Below are positions 1-11,026 of a stretch of 64,000 nucleotides of DNA, in pieces. How positions within the stretch are numbered: the first letter of the stretch is position 1; every line of letters starts with the position of its first letter. The stretch comes from Bagarius yarrelli. Taxonomy: Eukaryota; Chordata; Actinopteri; Siluriformes; Sisoridae. Both the position numbers and the translations under genes were made by a program. The notes beneath the pieces are model-generated. The model was given only the letters and a program-made list of their open reading frames with translations, did no database searches and was not told where the DNA came from. Location of the stretch: contig VCAZ01000247.1 in the NCBI GenBank assembly GCA_005784505.1, positions 211,501 to 275,500 on the forward strand, in the 5' to 3' direction.

Positions 1-224
1 CAACATTCAAACACCATCAAAGTTCTCCCAAGAAATATTCATAAGTCTTTGTCTGTCCTCTCTCTTTGCAGTGTCTATTTCTGACCTCAACCTTAAATTT
101 ATCAAAACTTTCTTAGACAGTTAGACAAAAAAAAAAGTATAAACATCAAGCCTCTTCTGGTGTGTATGTGTAATAAAACCGCTTCTCTCTGCTTCATAAG
201 CACTGTACAGATGTGGAGACTCAC

Positions 225-318
225 TTGAGCATCAGCATCGTCGACATGGTGCTCCTCCCCAGATAACTCCTGCAGGACAGAGGTTACGCCTTGGGTCAGC
301 CGGCTAAACATGGCCAAC
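225..318 (-). CDS. golgb1: golgb1 (giantin), first coding exon, gene continues left
   Basis: The exon is bounded by an acceptor (pyrimidine tract ending in TTACAG, exon from 318) and a GTGAGT donor just after 225. The ATG is at 311-309 and the exon encodes 29 residues starting MFSRLTQGVTSVLQELSGEE, ending in phase 0. This resembles the extreme N-terminus of giantin (vertebrate proteins start with a short MLSRL...V.HELSGDD-type segment before the coiled coil). Giantin is a very long coiled-coil Golgi membrane tether. Only the N-terminal tip is here; all coiled-coil exons lie left of base 1. Any 5' non-coding exon should lie between about 330 and 730. The assignment rests on a short peptide, so a different golgin is possible. 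Confidence 0.75.
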
Positions 319-479
319 CTGTAAGCAGAAAAAAACACATTAGGATGGTGATCATTTTAAGTAGACAAAATGAAAATACCTTTGTCCTAGACATCATGTG
401 TTCTTTAGTTTGTAACTGTAAAGTGTCTGTATGAGCAGATTTACTTGATAAAATAGATTAAAGGTTAGAAAGTTTTGTT

Positions 480-780
480 GTAAAAGCGTTATTGCAGCGT
501 CACTCGCATCTGCCAATCACGTGTGTTTACGTCGCTTGCGTAATTAATATTCATAAGTTAAAGCCGGAAGCTCCTACGATGTGGTGATCAGGGACAATAA
601 GGCTGTTCTGAGATTAAAATTCTACCATGTTACAGCAGCGCGTTAGGGGGAAAAAAAAACATCATTCAGAATGTGAAGCGAGTGCGCTTGCGCAGTCTCC
701 CCCCCCTACGCAACATCTAGAAAACATTAACAAAGTGTCGCTCCGAGTCTGCGTGCCTCTCAAGCCGATATAAAAGATGC
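480..780. promoter_or_regulatory. Probable bidirectional promoter, golgb1 (-) / orphan gene (+)
   Basis: This interval is richer in CpG than its surroundings. It has a CCAAT box (513-517) directly abutting a CACGTG E-box (518-523) and a TATA-like ATATAAAAG (768-776). It lies between two divergent genes. An ATG at 777 opens six codons up to a possible AAAG/GTATGA donor at about 794-797, which could be the first exon of the plus-strand gene. Transcription starts cannot be fixed from sequence. Confidence 0.45.
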
Positions 781-1149
781 TGGAAAGCGTAAAGGTATGA
801 AATTAGCTACTAATCACACACTACTGAATAATATTAACAAGGACAAGTTAAACATTTCTGTGCACCAGTTTAGTATAGATTAGTAAACACAGTCGCTGAA
901 TATTAACATTAACGTTAGTCATGTCGGATAAACAACTAACGTTATAAACAAAACAAAAGGACATTGTTCTTAATTAATCTGTTGTTTATATCCGACCTGC
1001 TGTAGATCCTCGTCAGGCGAGTAGGAGCTGTTTTTTACTGGCCTCCTGATTAAATGTCGTGTTTAGGATTTCTGAGCAGAGCCACATCACCAAACATCCC
1101 GGAAACGAAAAAAAAAATCACACAACAGCGATTGGCCTGCGCAGTGGCA

Positions 1150-1925
1150 AGGGAGTGTCTACAAACTACAACCTAAAAGCTAAAAACGAAAGGGCACGGG
1201 AGTGTCTACAAACTACAACCCAAAAGCTGAAACGAAACGGCAAGGAAGTGTCTACATTAACGTTCACAGCATTTGGTAGACGTCCTTATCCAGAGCGACT
1301 TGCATGGATCTCTTTTTATAAGACTGAGCAATTGGGGATAAAGGGCCTTGCTCGGGGGTTCAGCAGCGGCAACTTAACGTTGCTGAGAATCGAAACCTGA
1401 TCTTTCAATTAGCAGTCCACCGCGCTAACACTTCCCACAAGCTGTCTACAAACTACAATCCAAAATCTTAAAATAAAACAGCTAGCGGTCTACAAATAAA
1501 GCAAATTACTGCAAATTACAATCTCAATTCTGGAATAATGCAATTAGGGAATGTCTTAAATACCACAGCGCAAAATTGAAACAATTTCCACAAATTAAGC
1601 AGCAACAGCTTGTATTACAAATTACAACCTAAACTCTATAATGAAATATCGTCTACAAATTCTAGAAATGAAGCAGCAATAGATTGTCTATAAATTTCAA
1701 TCCGAGCTGTAAAATGAAGTGGCGAGACGCCGTCTACAAATAATTACGACTAATCTCTAATCACTACAGGACAATGTGCTGGAGCATGTCTACAATTTAC
1801 AATCAGAAATCTGGTGGAAGCCGTAAGAGAATGACTACAGATTACATAACAGTGCATCAAATCAGATAAAAAGAAATTGCAAGGAAGCGTCTTTAAATTA
1901 AAACCGTAAACCGGCAACGAAAACT
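1150..1925. repeat. Degenerate minisatellite, ~45-60 bp unit
   Basis: About a dozen diverged units begin with GTCTACAAA(C/T)TACAA and continue with AAAGCT/AAATGAA and GGCAAGG. Unit starts include roughly 1157, 1204, 1442, 1651, 1686, 1732, 1789 and 1890. Unit length drifts, so the array is old. A separate interspersed repeat interrupts it at 1265-1435. The open frames in this stretch come from the repeat and are not genes. Confidence 0.7.
1265..1435 (+). repeat. SINE-tail-like interspersed repeat inside the minisatellite
   Basis: The segment carries the phrases common to teleost tRNA-derived repeats: cctTATCCAGAGCGACTT, then AAGGGCCTTGCTCGGGGGTTCAGCAG and a terminal CCACCGCGCTAACACTT. Related segments occur at 27755-27930 and 50085-50275. 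It splits the surrounding minisatellite, so it inserted after the array formed. Confidence 0.6.
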
Positions 1926-2640
1926 GAGCATCCAGGATGTAAACAGCAAGAAGAGCATGAAAAAAAAAAATCCAAAACACACACTGAAAGCAAAGGTGGA
2001 AACTGCTGACCTGAATAAAGAAGTGTTGGGGCGCCAAACGTACTAAAAATACTCGAAATAAATTGACAAGAACTTAAAAAAGCATCTCTATGTTGTAAGT
2101 CTTTTATCACACAAGGATTAACTATTAAATTTTTCAGAAACATGTCTGACTGACGTGGCAACCACAGAGAATCTGGTCAGCAAGCACACTTATATACTTT
2201 TCTACCCAGTGAAAATGTTTTTTCGCAAAAAATCGTGTCCCATCATAACCAGGGCAAACTGACAAGACCTGACTAAACAGAAGGAGCTGGAGTGAGCATC
2301 CAGGATGAAACAAAAACAGTAAAAAACATTTTCCCATGAAAAAAAGGTAAACACCTAAAAAGAAGTGTTGGGGCGCCAAACGTACTAAAAATACTCGAAA
2401 TAAATTGACAAGAACTTACAAAAGCATCTCTATGTTGTAAGTCTTTTATCACACAAGGATTAACTATTAAATTTTTCAGAAACATGTCTGACTGACGTGG
2501 CAACCACAGAGAATCTGGTCAGCAAGCACACATTATACTCTCTCTAACCCAGTGAGTGTTTTTGCAGTATTTCAATCGTGTCTCATCATGAACCAGGGCA
2601 GGATGCGAGCACTGGACTGCAGTGTAAACCTCATCATCCA
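1924..2640. repeat. Tandem duplication (~345-369 bp unit), two copies
   Basis: Copy A (about 1924-2290) and copy B (about 2293-2640) both run from TGAGCATCCAGGATG through GAAGTGTTGGGGCGCCAAACG to the region around the orphan ORF start. The middle ~140 bp (2020-2165 versus 2364-2510) is nearly identical; the ends are more diverged and differ by indels. Copy B contains the intact acceptor and ATG of the 2588-2878 ORF. In copy A the equivalent positions (about 2225-2260) have lost both the acceptor CAG and the ATG, which reads ATA. Confidence 0.85.
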
Positions 2641-2878
2641 GCACGGCAAGCAGCTGGTACGCAGCCTCCTCCTGCTCGCCCACTACACCACGGTGTTGGT
2701 CAGCTTCACGTCTCGCTCAGTCGGCTGGTTCGTGGAGGTCGTCAGATGGACCGTGCTCTCTGTGCAGTATGTAGCCTCGATGTTCGATGCTCTACATAGG
2801 ATCCTGAGCAGACTGAATCGGAGATGCACTGGGACGGTAACTAAGGTCCTGACGGGAAAGGGGTCAGACTCGGACTGA
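2588..2878 (+). CDS. Unrecognised 96-residue protein, single coding exon
   Basis: The ORF follows a good 3' splice site (GTTTTTGCAG, exon from 2568) and starts at the first ATG (MNQGRMRALDCSVNLI...), stopping at TGA 2876-2878. Base composition is GC-rich and codon-like compared with the AT-rich flanks, which supports a real exon. The protein has a mostly hydrophobic or amphipathic middle, with a first stretch around LLLLAHYTTVLVSF and a second around GWFVEVVRWTVLSVQYVASMF. It ends in a basic then Ser/Asp-rich tail, which suggests a small membrane-associated protein. A second acceptor (AACCAG at 2591-2596) would join in frame to the six codons at 777-794 and replace the start. I do not recognise the family. 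The sequence upstream is a decayed tandem copy of this exon's start. Confidence 0.5.
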   Translation: MNQGRMRALDCSVNLIIQHGKQLVRSLLLLAHYTTVLVSFTSRSVGWFVEVVRWTVLSVQYVASMFDALHRILSRLNRRCTGTVTKVLTGKGSDSD

Positions 2879-4139
2879 CGGATAAGACAATCCACACAGA
2901 TTTATTCTGAATTCTATATTCTGCACAGAAAACCGTTCATCAAATCAGTCTTAAAACTAAAACAATAACCTGTTTCTTGACGACTGTGATGGATTTTTTT
3001 TATCCACTTCAAATGCTGACTTCTGTATATAATTTTATTTCTTGTTTTGTGATTGTTTTCTCACTAGTCTGTGCTTGAATGTAATTTTTATTATTAGCAT
3101 TTGAAATACATTAGTATTATCAACGCTCATTTAACCCTGTGATTCATCCAAGAGTTATCCGAGAGTGAATGTGAAATAGCCTGGAGGTTAAAAAACTATA
3201 CCTATTACACTGACCTAATATTTTACTGTAGCATAAGATTCTACTTAATTTATTTGCGATATAAGTAATTATTAACCTTTATTACATTTATTATTAACAT
3301 TAACATTTAATTAATGAGTGTTAAAAACATGAGTTACACCATAATAATAGAAAAATTAAATATCTGTATTTAAGGATCATTTAACAACACTTTTATATCA
3401 TAACGTCTCTGTTTAATGAATTATTAATGAAATTTTATATGGTAAAGATTTAAGCTGGATAAAAATGTACTCTTTATTCTGTTTATTATTCAGACTTACA
3501 GTGAACTGAAGAACTGTACTGAACAAATGTACTGAAGTGCATTATAAAAGTTTATTAATGCATTGCTACAAAATTTTCGAAAGAAATGTTTTCATTTGCT
3601 TATTTTTATAGCTGCTAATGTGTAGGCAACAATGTTTTAATGATCGTTATACATAATGTGGAGTACACACCGCTGCTCGTACACGTGAGTGAAAATTAAA
3701 GTGTGAATGATTAAAGTATTTTGCTAAAGTAACATTTATTTTTAATTAGGCCATCCAAGCCTTTATGATGTCATTTTCCACCTCTGAATCCAAATCAATG
3801 AGTCAAAGTAAAGAAATAAAATTAAACAGTGGAGATGAAAATGATCAGCACAGTGTTACATTATATTCTTATTATTAATAATACAGTGGTGCCTTGACTG
3901 AGTTTAATTTGTTCTGTGACTCGTAACTCAATTTACTCTTAGAATACAATAGGGATTTACTACAATAAACTAGTTTTATTAAGTAGAATTCGATTTTATT
4001 CACCAAGTATGTGTAGAGACACAAGGAATTTGTTGTGGTTTTTGAGTACTTGGTACATGCAACATACATAAATACAAACATACATACCTACATATAAGAC
4101 ATTAATTGTGATTAGGAGCAGAGTTATGTACCGGTTGTG
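2879..4139. other. AT-rich interval, no gene seen
   Basis: The interval probably holds the 3'UTR of the 2588-2878 gene (candidate AATAAA near 3813) and unique AT-rich DNA. No protein-like ORF or recognisable repeat was found. Confidence 0.5.
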
Positions 4140-4985
4140 CCTTGTTAACCATACAGTTGTATAAATAAATGAAGAGCTGATGAGATGATTTACAGTAATG
4201 ATTGTCTGTTTAAGCTGTTTATAATAGATATGGCGTGTGAGAAAAAACTGTTTTTATGCCTAGCTGTTCTAGTGCATAGGGATCTGGATCGGCTGCCTGA
4301 GGGGAGGAGTGTAAACAGATTGTGTCCGGGGTGAGAGGGGTCTGTGATGATGTTTTCCGCCCGTTTCTTCACTCTGGAAGTGTACAGGTCTTGGAGGTTG
4401 GGCAGGTGCACACCATTTTTTTTAGCTGTTCTCACAGTTCGCTGTAGTCTTCTTATGTCTGATTTGTTTGCTGACCCAAACCAGACAGTTATAGAAGCGC
4501 AGAGAACCGATTCAATAACAGCTGTGTAGAACTGCTTCATATGTGCTTGTGGCAGGTTGAACATTTTCAGTTGACGCAAAAAGTACAACTTCTGCTGGCC
4601 CTTTTTTACAATAGAGTCAATGTAAGTGTCCCACCTCAAGTCCTGACAGATGGTGGTGCCCAGAAACTTAAATGACCCTACTGAAGCCACTCTACTGTTC
4701 ATGTTGGGGAGTGTCGGGTGCTGGGGGCCTTCTCCTAAAGTCCACAGTCATCTCCAAAGTTTGAGCGTGTTCAGCACCAGATTGTTTTGACTGCACCAGA
4801 CAGCTAGCTGCTGAACCTCTTGTCTGTAAGCAGACTCGTCCCCATCCTGTATAAGACTGATGACTGTGGTGTTGTCTGCAAACTTCAGGAGTTTGACAGA
4901 GGGGTCTTTTGAAGTGCAGTCATTTGTGTACAGAGAGAAGAGCAGTGGGGAGGGAATGCACCCTTGGGGAGAAAATTACACTCTC
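4140..4985 (-). mobile_element. 5'-truncated LINE, reverse transcriptase C-terminal part (L2/Rex1-like)
   Basis: Read on the minus strand, the segment encodes the end of a reverse transcriptase: FADNTTVISLI near 4885-4858, then AVWCSQNNLVLN, then an open 170-codon stretch (4702-4190) with SFKFLGTTI, QQKLYFLRQLK and a C-terminal SFFSHAISIINSLN typical of fish L2/Rex1-type LINEs. The catalytic box reads FADN instead of (F/Y)ADD. Frame changes separate the two blocks. The upstream palm and the endonuclease are missing, so this is a dead, 5'-truncated copy. Confidence 0.85.
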
Positions 4986-5159
4986 GTGGTAGGTAAATTT
5001 AGTTTCACAATGCTGCCCAGTTCTTGACTCTAATTGGTCAGAAGGTGTTAATTCGTTTTTCTGTAACAGCATTAGAGTTTATTAAGTTTTCTTGTTCGTT
5101 TTTATAGCAGGAGCTCAGAAATTCATTCATTTATTCATTTTCTATACCTGCTTATAAAA

Positions 5160-8100
5160 GAACCCACCAAAAAAAGAACACAGGGGAAAGAAGAGCATGT
5201 CAGGATAAGAACCCTGGGAATTTAAAACTGTTTAGCAGTAGTTTTAGGTTCTTAACTATTATCTTGTCTCTGTAACCTCCTCTTTGACCTTCAGTAAGTC
5301 ATACCTTGTTTTCCTGTATGCCACTGTGTCACTGGGGCATGTAGGCTGAAGTTTAGTCCTGGAATCAGAATTTATTCAGGGTTTCTGGTCTAGGAAAGAT
5401 TTGGGTAGCAAACTGTGTTTGTGTATTTGTTTGTACCTGCCACATGTAAGGGTGGCAAAAGGACTAAAAATTTGTGTTGCTACTACTTAAGTACTAAAAA
5501 TATTATTATTAATAAAGGATCATGATAACACTCAGGTTATTAATAATAATTATAATAATATATATCTCAGTGTTAACACACAGCTAAGCTGGAGACAATC
5601 TGACGCCGTCTTAACCTCATAACTATATTCTGCTCTGGATTAGAAGCCTTCATGGTCACCGCCTTGATTAGAGATGCTTACAAAAGCTGTTCAGATTTCC
5701 TGCGTCCTGTCCAAGAGCCTGAGTCGCGAGTCTGTGAGACGCGAAGATCTCAGTGGGATCTCGCCTGCACAGAGGTCCGATTGGGCTTCTAGAAAAAATA
5801 AAAAATTTAAGACATGGGAAACTCCACAGGCTGCACCGTGGACGATCTACAGGCCGTTGAAATGCACCTCTGGTATAAGAAGTTCATGACTGAGTGTCCT
5901 TCAGGTCAGTTAACGCTCCATGAGTTCAAGCAGTTCTTTGGGCTCAGAGGACTTGATCCAGAAGCGAGCGCTTACATTGAACAGATGTTTCGCACCTTCG
6001 ATATGAACAAGGTGAGTGAGAGACATGTGATCCACAAAAAGAAATGTTCTCCATGGAACCAAGAATGAAACACAGCCTTGAAGGTACTGCAGGGGAACTA
6101 AAAGAATGAAAAAATTCCAAATAAAAACTAAAGATAAACTAACTAAAGGTTATTTAACTAACTAAAGATTTCTCATTCAATTGGGTTTTTTTTTTGCCTG
6201 AGACGGTCATAATGTTAAAATGCAAATGTTATGTACAACATAGAAACAGTTACTGTAGAAACAGTTACTGGAGAAACATGGTGTCAATTTCTAAAGATTT
6301 TAAAAAGGGAAAAGTGGGAAACGGAAATGATTCATTTTACAGGACATTAAGAACAAGGACATAAATGACCTAAGAAAATAAGTCCATGGAACTTGCAACC
6401 CTTAAAACTGTATTTTTAGGACGGTTTATTAAGTAATTTTTTAAGACTAATCAATAAAAAAAGCCAATGCACTGACCAGAAAGCTGTGAAGATTTCAGAG
6501 AAGGTGAAATTTTTGGACAATCAAATCAGTCTAAGCTATAGGTGACAAATGCAAATATCTTTATAAAAGTGACCATAAAACAGGATGTTATGTCAGTCAC
6601 ATACTTCTGAAATGGTATAGAAACAGATGTATGTGGAATTGTGCATTTGACATTGCCGGCCGGTAAATTACTGAATAAGTATGAAATTCAGCGGCATATA
6701 CAGGAGTCTAGTCGTCCAAACACAGCTTTGGAGACCATGGGGACAAGAGTGCATACCGAAACATATTACATAAAGAATATGGGATTTTGAGTAAGCATAT
6801 GGGAATACAGTAAATTTAGGAAACCCAGATATACAGAGTTCCTTTAATAATTGTGATCTTTGAAATATATAAGAATACTGACACTATGGAATTATTATAT
6901 TCATAGGTAAACAGAATCCCAGGAATGTAGAAAATATAGCAGAATGTCCTGGGAATACAGGGCCATGGAATTTAAGGAAACTATAAGACCTAGAAACTAA
7001 GGAGACAGCCTCACAATTTAAAAACTCCAATTTAAAAACTCCAAGAAATTTACAGGCCCAGAAAATAAAAGAATGCAGGGAAAAGTATAGCTTATGTCAG
7101 GATAAGAACCCTGGGAATTTAGAAATGTTTAGTAAATAGGTTCAAGTTTTCAAGTATTATCTTGAAATTTAAACATACTTAATATAAGACATGAGTATTT
7201 GTAACTAAGTATTTTGTTAAAAAACTATTTAAGTCACTGCGTTATTAAGTACATCAGTGTGTTAAATGTAATTTTAAACCATTTGGGTTTAAGAAGATGC
7301 AAAATTCATATAAATTCAGGAATTATGCTTTCTGTGCTGCACACACAGAGAACTACAGTACCACTGCCAAATTCTGTAAATGTAAGAGAATATAAATGTG
7401 AGAATGTAGAAACCTAAGGAAACAGAATCCTTGAAGTAACTGGGCCCTGGTGATTGCAGGAAAAATAGGAACACTGAGAAAATAGTACCATGGTAAAAAA
7501 AGGAGGAACCCTGTGGGAGATTTGGGCATACAGGGCACTAGAATATAATGTTGAGCCCATGAAAAGAAGTTGTCTGCAGTAATCATGAGTTTTGGATGGA
7601 AGCTCTATTCTCTCTAAAGGACCATGGCTACACTGGGTTCTTGTCAGAATTGATTACACAGAGTAATAGTAAGAGACAGATTATCAGATTATCTTCATTA
7701 TAAAGACAGATCTGTGTATAAATAGGCTATGTACAATCACACGTCACTGTTATTGACCTGCTACAGGTCACATGCCACTGTGTGTGTAGGACATAACACC
7801 TGAACAAAGAATTACCAGAGTTATGACATCTTGTATACTTTTCTTGCTTGATAGATGTTTGTCCTGGTTAAATCCAACATCACTGTCTGGACGTTTAACT
7901 CAACTACATCACATTGAAAGTTTTGGTGTTTCTATAAATAACATTAGTTCATCCATACACCTACACATACATCAATATACTGGCTGGATAACTGACATGG
8001 TATTCTTTGCAGGATGGTTACATTGACTTTATGGAGTATGTAGCAGCATTAAGTCTCGTAATGAGAGGAAAGATGGAGCACAAACTGCGCTGGTACTTCA

Positions 8101-8560
8101 GACTTTATGACGTTGATGGCAATGGCTGCATAGACAGGCACGAGCTGCTGAATATCATAAAGGTAAACATGTAGTGGCACAGGAAACATTACAGAAGACA
8201 CAATGTTAGAACTCCTGACAAAACAAGAACTGAATGTAGAAACAGAAAGAAAATAGGAATTCCAGAAATATATATGACCTCTGGAAAACCAAAGGTGTGA
8301 ATATATTACCATCAAAAAATAAAATCATAAAAAGAAAAAATACTATATAAAACCTAAATGAAAATCCTGAAAATCTAAGAGCTCTTGAAATAAAGTGCTA
8401 CAGGGATATAGTATCCTCGATTTAAGGTTTAGAAGTTCTAGGAACATAGGAAACTTGTAACTTTAGTACCCTGGTGAAGTAGGTATAAAGTCGAAACCAG
8501 TCTAAGACAACTTAAGTGTTATGGTGCTAGAAGTAGAAGAAGCCGTTAGGAGATACTGTG
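5160..8560. repeat. Degenerate purine-rich tandem array across guca1a introns 1-2
   Basis: Short diverged phrases such as AGGAACCCTGGGAATTTAG, GGAACATAGGAAACT and CCTGGGAATACAGGG recur throughout, apart from the exons. The clearest pair is 5165-5262 and 7060-7165, sharing GTCAGGATAAGAACCCTGGGAATTTA followed by ATTATCTTG. Units are too diverged to give a firm period (about 20-40 bp). Confidence 0.45.
5637..5642 (+). promoter_or_regulatory. Candidate OTX/CRX site upstream of guca1a
   Basis: GGATTA, the reverse of the TAATCC core bound by OTX2/CRX, lies 172 bp before the ATG. A second GATTAG core follows at about 5666. Photoreceptor promoters commonly use such sites. A six-base match is weak on its own. 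Confidence 0.3.
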
Positions 8561-10002
8561 TAAAAAATTACTTAAACCAGTTCATCTGGTTACAACAATC
8601 ATGCTACGGTATCTGCACGGTTTCATGCATAGCGCAGATAAGTAAATGAATGCGCAGCTGTTCCAAATAAAGTACTCCGTTAGTGTATTAGCTGCATGTC
8701 AACATTTTTTTTTTTTTTTTTTTAAACAGACGGCTATACATGAAGTGGCAGTTTGGGGGTTAGACTGCTCATCGTTCGATTCCCAGCACCACCAAATTGA
8801 TGTTGCTGGGCCCCTAAAACATCCAAAAATGACAAATTATATACAATATTAAAAATGTTCCAAATAATACAATTTATTTCATGCTAGGCAATTCCATTGT
8901 ATTTTAAAACACAGTTTCTTCATTGTAAAGAGATTACAGATTATGGATTACAGACAGGATTAGAATCAGGGATTAAGGTGTTTTAGCGAAAGGTTAAGGT
9001 CACAATTTGTGTTGGTTTTCCAATAAGTCTTTAAACGGGTGCTGAAACATGTATGTATTACTTTATACATTTATGTTTTAAGAGTTACATTGAATAATGA
9101 TCCTCTATTAAAAGCATTTAAACTAAATAATGAAATGAAAAAAAAACTTAACTTCTGGTTAAAAAAAATAAAATGGGTTTTAAAGCTGTTTTTAGAGTCA
9201 TAAACAATATATGTGTCAACTACAAGTACAGTTAAGTGTTTGTGTGTGTGTTTGTGTGTGTATATATTAGGCTATCCGTGCCATTAACGGCAGCGAGACT
9301 CAGGAAGTAAGCGTGGAAGAGTTCACCAACCGTGTGTTTGAGAGGATTGATGTGAACGGAGACGGTGAGAAACTCAGTCAAATTAGTGGCTGGTGCTAAA
9401 AATTTGTGTGGGGGTTTGGGTGTGCACACCAACTTAAAAATCTGTAAATGTCTGATGATGTACTTCACTGTTAGCTAAAAAAACTTCATGTTAAAGAATA
9501 TAATCATGTAACATGAATCAGTGAATTAGAGTTTATTGTGTTTATTATCAGTAATAAAGTCATCAAGATAATTACTGAAATAATTTAGACATTCATCAGA
9601 TTCAGAGATGCTGGCTTTGTAAAATTTTTATTCTTGTTCAATTTATTATTAGAACAGTAAGGACAATAAAATGTGTTCAACTATCAAAAATGGACTAATA
9701 GTTTAGCCCTATTGAGTTATTAAAAGTTATTTATGATTACTAGAACTTCAGCTTCAGTGGATGTCAGAAGTTCCTTAAAGCTCACACACACAATGGCTTG
9801 AACAGGAGTAACGCATCTACACACCTAGCAGTAGTGTACAATTCACATTCTCCATGTTTTTCCTTCCTGAACAGGTGAACTGTCACTGGAGGAGTTTGTA
9901 GAAGGAGCTCGACGTGATGACGAGTTCATGGAGGTTATGATGAAGAGCTTGGACCTCAGTCACATTGTGGCCATGATCCACAATCGTAGAAACAGTGTGT
10001 AA
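5814..10002 (+). CDS. guca1a: Guanylate cyclase-activating protein (GCAP1-like), complete, 4 exons
   Basis: Coding exons are 5814-6011, 8013-8162, 9271-9364 and 9875-10002, all with GT-AG borders. They give a 189-residue neuronal calcium sensor. It starts MGNSTGC, so Gly2 is an N-myristoylation site. The first EF-hand is degenerate, with CPSG at residues 28-31, as in all GCAPs. Canonical loops follow: EF2 D63-E74 (DMNKDGYIDFME), EF3 D99-E110 (DVDGNGCIDRHE) and EF4 D143-E154 (DVNGDGELSLEE). GCAPs activate retinal membrane guanylate cyclases in photoreceptor outer segments when Ca2+ falls and inhibit them when it rises. The C-terminus VAMIHNRRNSV and LRWYF before EF3 favour the GCAP1 class over GCAP2 or GCAP3. 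The phases (0, 0, 1) fit. No lesion was seen. Exon 3's acceptor follows a TG-rich tract. Confidence 0.93.
8720..8835 (+). repeat. Degenerate tRNA-derived SINE fragment in guca1a intron 2
   Basis: The segment has AAGTGGCAGTTTGGGGGTTAG, then TCGTTCGATTCCCAGCACC (a B-box-like GTTCGATTCC) and GTTGCTGGGCCCC, the usual order in teleost SINEs. It follows a T-run (8705-8722). Confidence 0.5.
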
Positions 10003-11026
10003 GAACTAGAAAAGCTTGGTGAAAGTGTGAGACACTTATTCATGCAAGTGTAATGCAAGTATACTCTGGTACTGTTTGCTCTCTACTAACTAATCTCTAT
10101 CAATTAAATTCTCTTAATGTTTAGTATCCATTTCCACTTTCTCTCTGCACTACAAATAAATAAATCAGCATGCTAGCCAAGTGAACAATCATTTTCCTCA
10201 GGTAAATTATATTGTTGATAAATTTTGTCCTATTGTCTTCTAATGTGTCTATATAATCTATAGCTAGCTGGATAAATCGTTATTTAAGATGTACATTGAG
10301 TCTTATTTGAAAAGAACAAATATCAAAGGAAAAAACCGATTATCATTCTGTCTGTACATGGTGTAGAAATACCTGGCCAGCCAGAAATTCAAAATGAATC
10401 TCGAATTTCTGAGGTTAATGTTGATATTCCTGAAGAATCTGCCATATGTTCCTGTTTATTTATTTATTTTAAATAATTTTCTGTTATTGCACTGCGTGGA
10501 TATAAATTAGCAGCTGCATGCTAACTAAATTGATCATTTATCATTTAGCCATATGGTGTTGTTTCCTTCTAATATCCAAAAATATGTCTGGGCTAAATGT
10601 TGATATTCCAGAGAATTCTCTGTTGTTCTAATTCTTATGCTAACTGGATTTATAATAAATTTAGCCACATGCCTATTTTTTCTTCATAAATTTGATGGTA
10701 AGACTGTGTTAGTCTCTTCTGCCCATTACTAATGAACTGACAGATTTTATTTTATTTTTTCTGCCGTTGCTACTTAGGTCACCTTTTAATAGGACCGTTT
10801 CAAACTGTGTTCTGTGGTGGAATCTCTGCTCACTGACGACATTGGTCCTCAAAATTTAAATCAAGCTGGTTTATATTTGTAAAGATAAAGTGACTAAATG
10901 CTAAAACACATTCCTGCATGGTCCACGGTCTAACACAAGCAGAAATGTGGAGAGATCCACATTTCCAAAAACCTAATAATTTTTGGTGCAGCATCTTACT
11001 GTTAAACATGGGGATGAAAATAACTA
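10003..11026. other. guca1a 3' flank, AT-rich, no gene
   Basis: The interval probably includes the guca1a 3'UTR; AATAAA at about 10154-10164 is a candidate polyadenylation signal. No other coding potential or known repeat was seen. Confidence 0.5.

Noticed and set aside
1059..1400. 113-codon plus-strand ORF
   Set aside because: Made of minisatellite units plus a SINE-like insert.
2020..2165. TGTTGGGGCGCCAAACG start considered as an LTR edge
   Set aside because: The repeated unit is a head-to-tail duplication with an extended homology on both sides and no internal retroelement, primer-binding or polypurine features.
5674..5889. 71-codon ORF overlapping the guca1a start
   Set aside because: Out of frame with the GCAP protein; the ATG at 5814 gives the myristoylation MGN start and full-length family match.
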